Source of the DNA: Longimicrobiales bacterium
GTDB lineage: Bacteria > Gemmatimonadota > Gemmatimonadetes > Longimicrobiales > Gaopeijiaceae
Length of the DNA: 7,251 nt
NCBI GenBank assembly: GCA_022428035.1
Contig: JAKMDG010000519.1
Span: 1-7,251, forward strand
Direction of reading: 5' to 3'
The notes beneath the pieces are model-generated. The model saw only the letters and a list, made by a program, of their open reading frames with translations, was not told where the DNA came from and did not search any database. A program made the position numbers and the translations under genes. Positions 1-5,560 of the stretch are shown here, piece by piece. How positions within the stretch are numbered: the first letter of the stretch is position 1; each line of letters opens with the position of its first letter.

Positions 1-688
1 GCCCTGGATCTTCCGGGCATCACTCGCAGGCGTCGGACTGCTGCTTGTCCAGTCCGTCTTTGGTGGGCTCACGGTGATCTACCAACTCCCGGACCTTGTG
101 TCCACGACGCACCTGAGCCTCGCGTTCATTTTTCTGTCTCTGGCGACCGTTCTCGCGGTGGCGACCCAGGGTACGACCGGGCCCGGAGGCCCTCCGAAAA
201 TCGAAGGCTTCGGAGACGGTGACGGGCTCAAGCTCACGATCTATGCGGGCGTGGCCGCCGGATCCGTGTTTATACAATCTGTTCTTGGTGCCCTGGTTCG
301 CCACACCGACGGCGGCATGTCCTGCCCTGACGTGCCGCTCTGTCTCGGTCAGGTTGTGCCGCCCCTGGTGAATATTCAGATCACTTCGCACTTCCTGCAC
401 CGCCTCATGGCCATCGTCGCAACCGTGGCGGTTCTATGGCTATATGCCTGGGTGGTTCGTGCCGAGGTGCCACGGCGCGTGAAACGCTGGGCCTGGGCAG
501 CCGTCGGACTCCTCCTTGTGCAGGTGGCTCTCGGCGTCATGTCGGTCCTGACGATCCTGGCCATTCCGCCAGTATCACTCCATACCCTCGTCGCTGCACT
601 CCTCCTGAGTCTGCTCGTGGGGCTCGCCACACTGGGTTCACGAGCCCAGGTCTACGTCCCAGCACCGGAATTGGTCTCGATCCGATGA
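1..688 (+). CDS. ctaA: Heme A synthase (CtaA/Cox15 family), 3' part, 5' end outside window
   Basis: This membrane enzyme oxidises the C8 methyl group of heme O to the formyl group of heme A, the cofactor of aa3-type terminal oxidases. The frame is open from base 2, so the start is upstream; 228 residues of a family usually near 300 or more are present. Fragment residues 8-26 and 35-54 are hydrophobic helices, and the STTHLSLAF segment holds a candidate heme-ligand His at 37. A second half-repeat follows, with LVRHTDGG, a Cys pair at 108 and 114 (CPDVPLC, the six-residue spacing of the family's extracytoplasmic disulfide), HFLHRL (His130/133) and SLHTLVA (His194). Its stop overlaps the start of the next gene as ATGA, so the two are probably translationally coupled. 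I recognise the family with confidence; the missing N-terminal third cannot be assessed. Confidence 0.92.
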   Translation, partial: PWIFRASLAGVGLLLVQSVFGGLTVIYQLPDLVSTTHLSLAFIFLSLATVLAVATQGTTGPGGPPKIEGFGDGDGLKLTIYAGVAAGSVFIQSVLGALVRHTDGGMSCPDVPLCLGQVVPPLVNIQITSHFLHRLMAIVATVAVLWLYAWVVRAEVPRRVKRWAWAAVGLLLVQVALGVMSVLTILAIPPVSLHTLVAALLLSLLVGLATLGSRAQVYVPAPELVSIR

Positions 689-1122
689 ACACAACCGAAG
701 CGGGGGATCTTCTCGCCCTCATCAACGCGAGCCTGAATGCGACGAGCGCGATCGCACTGTTCACCGGCTTCGTCTTCATTCGTCAGAAAGTTGTCGACAA
801 GCACAAGCGGGCCATGCTGACCGCGGTCGGCGCATCCGCGCTTTTCCTGGTCTTCTACGTCGCGCGCATCCTGCTCACCGGCACCCATGAATTCGCTGGA
901 GAGGGCCTCGCACGGACTGTGTACCTGTCGATCCTGTTCAGCCACATGGTACTCGCGGTCCTGGTGCTTCCATTCGTACTCCGCCTCTTGTGGCTGGCTC
1001 GTGCCGAACGCTTCGAGGACCACAAGCGGCTTGCGCGCTTCGTCTTCCCTGTCTGGGCATACGTCTCGGTGACGGGTCTGATGGTCTATCTCCTCCTCTA
1101 TCAGATCTACGGATACGTTTGA
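685..1122 (+). CDS. DUF420 family membrane protein (CtaM-like, cytochrome aa3 oxidase maturation)
   Basis: This 145-residue protein has four predicted transmembrane helices, at about residues 9-32, 44-64, 75-104 and 118-142. Four histidines sit near the helix ends: His40 (DKHKR), His68 (GTHEF), His87 (FSHMV) and His113 (EDHKR). This matches the DUF420 family, whose Staphylococcus aureus member CtaM is needed for a functional heme-A-containing aa3 oxidase. The biochemical role is not settled, and the histidines suggest metal or heme binding. The ATG at 685 is chosen because it overlaps the heme A synthase stop (ATGA) and gives the usual family length; the frame is open further upstream, but that part is antisense-like and without membrane character. 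Pairing with heme A synthase supports a role in oxidase assembly. An EamA transporter follows almost directly. Confidence 0.85.
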   Translation: MNTTEAGDLLALINASLNATSAIALFTGFVFIRQKVVDKHKRAMLTAVGASALFLVFYVARILLTGTHEFAGEGLARTVYLSILFSHMVLAVLVLPFVLRLLWLARAERFEDHKRLARFVFPVWAYVSVTGLMVYLLLYQIYGYV

Positions 1123-1133
1123 CCTCGTCGGGT

Positions 1134-2063
1134 GTGAACTCCAGCGCTGCTTCGCGTGACAGCCTGCTGGGATACGCCGAGGCGGTGGTAGCAGCTTCCC
1201 TGTGGGGCTCGTCCGGCATCTTCGCGGTCAACCTGTTCCGGTTGGGTGTACCGCCCGAGAGTCTGGCATTCCTCCGTCCTCTTCTCGGGGCGACAATCCT
1301 CCTGGTCACCCTGTGCCTGCGTGGCCGCGAAGGCCTGCGCGTCGACCGCCGGGGCCTCGTGATCTTGATGGTGGGTGGAGGTATCTCCATCGGATTCTTC
1401 CAGATCGCCTACCAGCTATCGACGGACGCTGTTGGCGTACCGTCCACGGTAGCGATGCTCTACATGGCCCCCGCCGTCGTCGCGTTAGCCTCGGGCCCGA
1501 TCCTGAACGAATGGCCAGACAGCGCCCGCATCGTGCTGCTCGTGGTGACGCTGGCTGGCGTATGGCTCAGCGTACTTGGCGCCGACTCGGTCACGGCAAC
1601 GTTTGGCTCGAGTGGCCTCGGCTGGGGCGTGATGGCTGGTATCGCCTATGGTGCTTACATCCTGTTCGGCAGGTACGCGGCACCCTTGTACGGCTCGATT
1701 CCGACCGTGATGTACAGCACCCTGGGGTGTGTGCTCTTCCTCGCCGTCACCGTACCCGTGACGAGTGGTCCCATCGTCTGGCCCGGTTCGACCACGGCCT
1801 GGCTGGTTCTGCTCGCGTTCAGCGCCCTCACGATCGCGGTCGCGCACTTCCTTTTCTTCGATGCACTCTCACGGATCGATGCAAGCCGGGCCTCCATCGC
1901 GACGGCGATCGAGCCAGTCGTGGCCGCATCACTGGCCACGGTTCTTCTGGGTCAAGGTCTATCTCCACTCGGTTGGACGGGCATCGCCATCGTCGTGATG
2001 GGTGTGGCAGGCGTAGGTGCGACGACCCGAGCAAGGAGCACTGGAACCGTCCTCGCCGATTGA
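1134..2063 (+). CDS. EamA/DMT-superfamily transporter
   Basis: This is a probable inner-membrane exporter of small metabolites in the drug/metabolite transporter superfamily. The 309 residues form two EamA repeats, each of about five helices. The first runs from about residue 12 (YAEAVVAASLWGSSG) to 145. The second runs from about 160 to 300 and ends in the typical IEPVVAASLATVLLGQ segment followed by GWTGIAIVVMGV. Length and repeat structure match the family; the substrate cannot be read from sequence. The start is uncertain. GTG at 1134 lies 12 bases after the DUF420 stop, while TTG at 1119 would overlap that stop as TTGA and add five residues. Neither has a convincing ribosome binding site. 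The frame also stays open upstream inside the DUF420 gene, but that part is not membrane-like. The tight spacing suggests cotranscription with the oxidase maturation genes. Confidence 0.87.
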   Translation: MNSSAASRDSLLGYAEAVVAASLWGSSGIFAVNLFRLGVPPESLAFLRPLLGATILLVTLCLRGREGLRVDRRGLVILMVGGGISIGFFQIAYQLSTDAVGVPSTVAMLYMAPAVVALASGPILNEWPDSARIVLLVVTLAGVWLSVLGADSVTATFGSSGLGWGVMAGIAYGAYILFGRYAAPLYGSIPTVMYSTLGCVLFLAVTVPVTSGPIVWPGSTTAWLVLLAFSALTIAVAHFLFFDALSRIDASRASIATAIEPVVAASLATVLLGQGLSPLGWTGIAIVVMGVAGVGATTRARSTGTVLAD

Positions 2064-2118
2064 CGCCAGCGGTCCTGATGGCCGCCACCCTGTCCCCCCC
2101 TCGTATTGCGAGCCAGCA

Positions 2119-2604
2119 ATGGTGCGGGTATGCTCGCGGCCCGTGGACAGACTGGCCCAACTCCGACATGTGCTGAGCGCCTCTTCCGACCCCGACAACC
2201 CGTCGGCCGAGGCTCTTGCCGAACTCCTCGACAACGCGAAACACATCGCCGTCGTCGGGCTGTCACGTAATCTCGAAAAAGCTGCGCGCCGCGTGCCGTC
2301 GTACCTGGCCGCCAAAGGCTATGACGTGATCCCCGTGAATCCGAATGCACAACGCCTGCTGGGCCGGGTGAGTTACGATGACCTGGACGAGGTACCGGAA
2401 ACCGTCGATCTCGTGCTCCTCTTTCGGCCGAGTGCGGACGCAGGCCCCCTGGTCACAAAGGCCATGGCGCGGTCGGGCGAACCCGCTATCTGGCTTCAGA
2501 CGGGGATCCGGGCACCGGACGAGGTCGCGTCAGCCCGGCGTGCAGGACGGACCGCCATCCAGGACCTGTGCATCTTCAGAGTACATCGCACCCTTTTGGA
2601 CTAG
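2119..2604 (+). CDS. CoA-binding domain protein (YccU-like Rossmann fold)
   Basis: This small cytoplasmic protein is a stand-alone CoA_binding (succinyl-CoA-synthetase-like Rossmann) domain. With the ATG at 2119 it has 161 residues. The nucleotide-binding start HIAVVGLSRN is at about residues 42-51. It is followed by the family signatures GYDVIPVNPN, VDLVLLFRPS, AIWLQTGI and a C-terminal QDLCIFRVH that corresponds to the usual D-x-C-x-x-x-E-H, here with Val in place of Glu. Family members are usually near 140 residues, so in-frame GTG starts at 2143 (153 residues) or 2170 (144 residues) are real alternatives. A possible promoter, TTGCGA, 17 bases, TATGCT (2106-2134), would favour one of those later starts. 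It lies 55 bases after the EamA gene and is convergent with the V4R gene. The physiological role of the family is poorly defined. Confidence 0.83.
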   Translation: MVRVCSRPVDRLAQLRHVLSASSDPDNPSAEALAELLDNAKHIAVVGLSRNLEKAARRVPSYLAAKGYDVIPVNPNAQRLLGRVSYDDLDEVPETVDLVLLFRPSADAGPLVTKAMARSGEPAIWLQTGIRAPDEVASARRAGRTAIQDLCIFRVHRTLLD

Positions 2605-2635
2605 CCTACACGTCCTGGCGCTCGCTCGAGCCTTC

Positions 2636-3328
2636 CTAGGTCTCGTCCTCGTTCTCCGACACGCCCTCGGGCACCGGGGCATGCGTCGCGGTGTCCTGGA
2701 CGAGTTCGGCCTCCCACCGACACAGGTCATCGCCTCGGCCCTGACAGAGCGTGTGATCCACACGCGCGGAACCCCCGAGCATGCGGGAAACAAGCTCCTC
2801 CGAAAAGCCGCTGAGCAGGTGGCATGCGTCTCCACCCGGATCGGCCTCGACAAAGAGAAGGGAGCGTCCCTCGATCACGAACGTCCCGCGACCAAAGCCA
2901 CCGATCGGACGCCCGAACAACTTCTTGAGCAGCTTCCGCGCCTCCCTGCGTGTCGCCCGATAACGGAGTCCGCGGGGCAAGCGTCGGACCCAGCGTGGTA
3001 TCCGCTCCCCCTCCACGAGCAAGCGACCTACAGCTCGAAATACCTCGGGGCTGTCGGGACGCCGAATGACGAAACGAAACAGGCCATGGACCTCCTCGTC
3101 TGTAAGACGGACCCGGCGCCTCACGTCCTCACGATGCGTGCGGATCTGGCGCTCCACGACATCGCTGAGTCCGAATCGTCTCGGGATCGTCTGCGCGGGA
3201 TCTTCGGCTTCGAGAAGCTCCACGGGAAGATCCATGTCGCGCATGACTTCGAGCAGTCTGAGCGCCACAACAGCCTGGACGCGACGCGGGCCCGGGTCAG
3301 CGGGAGCCGTGGTGGTGAGGTCCGACAA
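2636..3328 (-). CDS. V4R (4-vinyl reductase-like) domain protein with uncharacterised N-terminal region
   Basis: The protein has 230 residues. The C-terminal part (about 145-210) matches the V4R domain, a small-molecule-binding fold related to the 4-vinyl reductase/BchJ group. It shows GTFVIEGRSLLFVEAD, a Cys at 169 followed by LLSGF, and the closing C-Q-G-x-G-D-x-x-C-x-W pattern with Cys195 and Cys203. The N-terminal part (about 18-140) is helical and rich in Arg and Glu, and I do not recognise it. The start is probably TTG at 3328: an in-frame TGA lies nine bases upstream, and a GAGG sits four bases before TTG. ATG codons at residues 29 and 32 would remove only the leading segment. It is divergent from the E1-alpha gene and convergent with the CoA-binding gene. 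V4R proteins often act as ligand sensors or in tetrapyrrole metabolism; no photosynthesis genes are visible here, so a sensing role is a guess. Confidence 0.78.
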   Translation of the reverse strand: MSDLTTTAPADPGPRRVQAVVALRLLEVMRDMDLPVELLEAEDPAQTIPRRFGLSDVVERQIRTHREDVRRRVRLTDEEVHGLFRFVIRRPDSPEVFRAVGRLLVEGERIPRWVRRLPRGLRYRATRREARKLLKKLFGRPIGGFGRGTFVIEGRSLLFVEADPGGDACHLLSGFSEELVSRMLGGSARVDHTLCQGRGDDLCRWEAELVQDTATHAPVPEGVSENEDET

Positions 3329-3608
3329 CGAGCCTCAAGATCGAGGGGGAACTCGACCCGGGAAGGTCGAGATGGTTCGGTGCGAAGGTACCGATTCGCC
3401 AACTTACACGGGCGAACGCCACACGACGAGGGCGGGAGTCGCTCACCAGCTGGGGGATTCTCTCAGGTAAGCCATCTCAGTGCGACGTCCTTTACGTTGG
3501 TCCATCTCACGCTTTGGTCCTTCCTGCTCATGATCCCCTGAGGTTCTCGAACTCGTCATGGCGGACCGGCACCTCCGAATCGACAGCGGCGCAGGTTAGC
3601 TTCACGGC
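3329..3608. promoter_or_regulatory. Divergent intergenic region between V4R and E1-alpha genes
   Basis: This 280-base region must hold the promoters of two divergent genes. No open frame here looks like a real protein, and no clear sigma-70 pair stands out for either direction. It contains a 6-base inverted repeat, TTCGCC (3395-3400) and GGCGAA (3411-3416), with a 10-base loop. It also has two direct repeats: CCATCTCA at 3472-3479 and 3502-3509, and TTGGTCC at 3497-3503 and 3514-3520. These could be operator half-sites or chance matches. The E1-alpha start has only a weak, distant GCAGG (3591-3595) upstream. Confidence 0.4.
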
Positions 3609-4727
3609 ATGAAACGATACCCCGCATTTGATCCGCCCGAGTACCTGGAATGGGAGCCCGACCCCGAGCTCGTCGATCAGTTCGACAGCACGCTTGCGTC
3701 GGACCCGCAGCGAGCAGACATCGTCAATGGACTGTCCGAAGCTCAGCTCCTGTCTATCTACAGGGACCTGCTCCGCACCCGACTTCATGACATCGGTCTC
3801 AAGCGCTGGGTCCGAACGGGAGTCATTTCCAAGGCCTGGCTCGGCACGGGAGAAGAGGCGGTGACCGTAGGGAACGTGCGGGCACTCGACCCCGATCGTG
3901 ACGTCGTGTCACCCATGATTCGCAACGCGGGGGCCCTCCACATGATGGGGATGCCCCTCGCGGACATGTTCCGAGGATATCTGGCGACCTCCGACTCCCC
4001 GAGCGAGGGGCGAGACCTCCACATCGGCGACATGGACGCCGGCATCCTCCAGCCTATTAGCCACATGGGTACGAGCGTGACGATCGTCACGGGTGTCGCG
4101 CTCTCCTTCCGTAATCGAGGAGAGGACCGGGTCGCCGTGACCTGGGTTGGTGACGGCGCAACGAAGTGTGCAGCATGTCACGAGGGGTTGAACCTGGCTG
4201 CAGTGCAAAACCTGCCGGCGATCTTCGTGATTCAGAACAACCACGTTGCCCTGGGCACGCCATCGGACGCCCACGGCGCAGGGGACCTCCACTTCTGGCC
4301 CGCGATGTACGGTATCGACTCGTGGAGTTGCGACGGGAACAACGTTCTGGATGTGTACGCTGCCACGCGACTTGCGGTTAATCAGTGTCGAGACGGCCGC
4401 GGGCCAGCCGCGATTGTCGCGGACACGTTTCGCATGGGTGGGCACGCGACGCACGATGAGCGGGAGGCGCGTGATACGTTCGCCCCCGACCTCTTCGCCC
4501 ACTGGGGTCGTCGGGATCCCGTGGGGCTCTTTGAGGCCTGGCTGGAACGAAAGGGGATCGCGCCATCCTTGCTGGAGGCGATCGAGACTGAAGTGACTGT
4601 GGAAATGGACCAGGCGGCCGAGCAGGCACTCGCCTCCCGAGATCGGATTCCACCGCCGGAGCAGGCACTCTACGACGGTTTCTCCGAGGGTGGGACACTC
4701 ATTGGTCTCGAAGGCCGCCCGATCTGA
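3609..4727 (+). CDS. Thiamine diphosphate-dependent 2-oxo acid dehydrogenase E1 component, alpha subunit
   Basis: This is the alpha subunit of the E1 decarboxylase of a pyruvate or branched-chain 2-oxo acid dehydrogenase complex, which in complete form is an alpha2beta2 enzyme using thiamine diphosphate and Mg2+. The 372 residues match family length. Family features include RLHDIGLKRWVRTGVISKAW with GTGEEA (about 57-84), the diphosphate/Mg2+ motif starting GDG at 181-183 and closing with QNN at 209-211, and the FRMGGHATHD loop (274-283) corresponding to the usual YR-x-GH-S-x-D active-site loop. Oddities are KCAAC at 186-190, where many relatives have S-x-G-x-F before the conserved HEG, and DEREAR in place of the usual DDPxxYR. 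The ATG at 3609 gives a natural N-terminus (MKRYPAFDPPEYLEW), although its ribosome binding site is weak. No beta subunit, E2 or E3 gene lies nearby, so the substrate is undetermined. Confidence 0.88.
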   Translation: MKRYPAFDPPEYLEWEPDPELVDQFDSTLASDPQRADIVNGLSEAQLLSIYRDLLRTRLHDIGLKRWVRTGVISKAWLGTGEEAVTVGNVRALDPDRDVVSPMIRNAGALHMMGMPLADMFRGYLATSDSPSEGRDLHIGDMDAGILQPISHMGTSVTIVTGVALSFRNRGEDRVAVTWVGDGATKCAACHEGLNLAAVQNLPAIFVIQNNHVALGTPSDAHGAGDLHFWPAMYGIDSWSCDGNNVLDVYAATRLAVNQCRDGRGPAAIVADTFRMGGHATHDEREARDTFAPDLFAHWGRRDPVGLFEAWLERKGIAPSLLEAIETEVTVEMDQAAEQALASRDRIPPPEQALYDGFSEGGTLIGLEGRPI

Positions 4728-4742
4728 CTCGCCGGCTGGTGC

Positions 4743-4768
4743 ACAGGTGCCCTTGAGGGAACGCCTGT
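4743..4768 (+). terminator. Hairpin downstream of the E1-alpha gene, possible terminator
   Basis: ACAGGTG (4743-4749) pairs with CGCCTGT (4762-4768), including one T-G wobble. Inside it, CCC (4750-4752) pairs with GGG (4757-4759) around TTGA, leaving an AA bulge. It begins 16 bases after the E1-alpha stop. There is no clean T-tract after it, so termination is uncertain. It overlaps the candidate -35 element of the sigma gene. Confidence 0.35.
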
Positions 4769-4780
4769 TACCCATATCTT
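4753..4780 (+). promoter_or_regulatory. Candidate sigma-70-type promoter for the ECF sigma gene
   Basis: TTGAGG (4753-4758) and TATCTT (4775-4780) are separated by 16 bases. Transcription would begin near 4787, giving a leader of about 45 bases before the ATG at 4833. This is read by eye against the sigma-70 consensus; the organism's own promoter consensus is unknown. Confidence 0.33.
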
Positions 4781-4819
4781 ACTGGTCACTTGATTGGATC
4801 TGTTCGCTTGGTTTCAACT

Positions 4820-4823
4820 AGGA
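4820..4823 (+). promoter_or_regulatory. Ribosome binding site deciding the sigma factor start
   Basis: AGGA lies nine bases before the ATG at 4833. The alternative in-frame TTG at 4794 has no comparable site upstream and would add a 13-residue hydrophobic tail not expected in an ECF sigma factor, so the ATG is preferred. Confidence 0.6.
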
Positions 4824-4832
4824 CTTAGACCA

Positions 4833-5462
4833 ATGGTCAACACAACTCCTGCTGTTGTGAGCCAATCTCTGTTCGAACGACCGCTCGAAGACTTGACCGA
4901 CGAAGAGCTCGTCACGGCTCATCTTGAGGGTCGGCCTGGCGCGTTTCAGCGGCTGTACAATCGATATCGCGACCGTCTCATCCATTTCATTACGCGTAAG
5001 ACCGGCGACTCGGACCGTGCGCAGGATCTGGTCCAGGAAGCGTTCATTCGTGTCACTCGACATCTGCACCGTTTCGACACGTCCAAGAAGTTCTCGACCT
5101 GGGTGTACACAATTGCCGGCAACCTGTCGAAGAACGAGTTGAGAAACCGGTCACGCAGTCCTCTTGTCCTGTTCCAGCGACTCACGAACAACTGGGACGA
5201 TGACCACCGTCCGATTCAGTTCGAGGACTACTCGATGAAGCCCGACGATCTGTACCGGAAGCGGTACCTTCGTCGGCTGGTGGAGGACACCGTTCAGACT
5301 CTTCCCGAGCACCACCAGCTCGTCTTCCGACTCCGAGAGCTGGAAGGCAAGAGCTACGAGGAGATCTCCGAGATCACCGGAGTGAACCTCGGGACTGTGA
5401 AGAGCCGGCTGCACCGGGCGCGCAACTCCTTTGCCCAGCGCATTGAGCCCTTCCTCAACTGA
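4833..5462 (+). CDS. RNA polymerase sigma factor, ECF (sigma-70 group 4) family
   Basis: This 209-residue alternative sigma factor redirects RNA polymerase core enzyme to a specific promoter set. Region 2 spans about residues 36-105. It has FQRLYNRYRDRL, the core-binding DLVQEAFIRV helix and FSTWVYTIAGNLSKNELR, which forms the -10 recognition and melting part. A 40-residue linker with WDDDHRP and a long charged helix follows. Region 4 spans about 150-205, with LPEHHQLVFRLRELEGKSYEEISEITGVNLGTVKSRLHRAR as the -35-binding helix-turn-helix, quoted here as a run of short motifs: LPEHHQLVF, LEGKSYEEIS and GTVKSRLHRAR. No C-terminal extension is present. No anti-sigma gene with a membrane helix or zinc-binding HxxxCxxC follows, so activity control is not obvious. 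It is separated from the PspA-like gene by two hairpins. The start at 4833 rests on an AGGA site. Confidence 0.92.
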   Translation: MVNTTPAVVSQSLFERPLEDLTDEELVTAHLEGRPGAFQRLYNRYRDRLIHFITRKTGDSDRAQDLVQEAFIRVTRHLHRFDTSKKFSTWVYTIAGNLSKNELRNRSRSPLVLFQRLTNNWDDDHRPIQFEDYSMKPDDLYRKRYLRRLVEDTVQTLPEHHQLVFRLRELEGKSYEEISEITGVNLGTVKSRLHRARNSFAQRIEPFLN

Positions 5463-5472
5463 GGCTTCGGGG

Positions 5473-5494
5473 CCACTCTCCTCTTCAAGAGTGG
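5473..5494 (+). terminator. Hairpin after the sigma factor gene
   Basis: CCACTCT (5473-5479) and AGAGTGG (5488-5494) form a perfect 7-bp stem with an 8-base loop, starting ten bases after the sigma stop. It is followed by TTATGA rather than a long T-tract, so it is a weak terminator candidate or an mRNA 3'-end stabiliser. Confidence 0.4.
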
Positions 5495-5509
5495 TTATGA
5501 CACCATGGT

Positions 5510-5537
5510 CGGACGGGTCCGTGAGCGGGCCCGTCCG
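5510..5537 (+). terminator. Strong GC hairpin upstream of the PspA-like gene
   Basis: CGGACGGGTCC (5510-5520) pairs with GGGCCCGTCCG (5527-5537) over 11 bp, with one T-G wobble and a 6-base loop GTGAGC. It ends nine bases before the GGAGGA ribosome binding site. No T-tract follows. It may be a terminator without a T-tract, a processing or stability element, or a structure affecting translation of the next gene. Confidence 0.45.
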
Positions 5538-5546
5538 TCAGTGCCC

Positions 5547-5552
5547 GGAGGA
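5547..5552 (+). promoter_or_regulatory. Strong ribosome binding site of the PspA-like gene
   Basis: GGAGGA lies eight bases before the ATG at 5561. It is the best Shine-Dalgarno match in the window and fixes this start. It suggests efficient translation. Confidence 0.8.
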
Positions 5553-5560
5553 TTTTCTCG

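Noticed and set aside
2378..3541. A 387-codon plus-strand open frame opposite the V4R gene
   Set aside because: Its reading has no recognisable motif, starts inside the CoA-binding gene and is rich in Arg, Ser and His; the minus strand carries a clear V4R signature.
4167..4181. C-type cytochrome heme-attachment motif (CAACH) in E1-alpha
   Set aside because: The protein has no signal peptide and the His belongs to the conserved HEG of the thiamine diphosphate loop, so heme attachment is not expected.
4620..4670. The 12-mer GAGCAGGCACTC repeated with a 39-base period near the end of E1-alpha
   Set aside because: It encodes EQAL twice in a helical tail with the same codons; there is no wider repeat around it, so it is probably coincidental.
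3909..4775. A 288-codon minus-strand open frame opposite the E1-alpha gene
   Set aside because: It is the antisense shadow of a well-recognised gene in GC-rich DNA and shows no domain of its own.
4758..4781. ECF-type autoregulatory promoter using GGAAC upstream of the sigma gene
   Set aside because: No suitable -10 element lies at the normal 16-17 base spacing; the TCTTA seen is too close.
4794..4832. Upstream TTG start for the sigma factor
   Set aside because: It has no ribosome binding site and adds a 13-residue segment untypical of ECF sigma factors, whereas ATG 4833 has AGGA nine bases before it.
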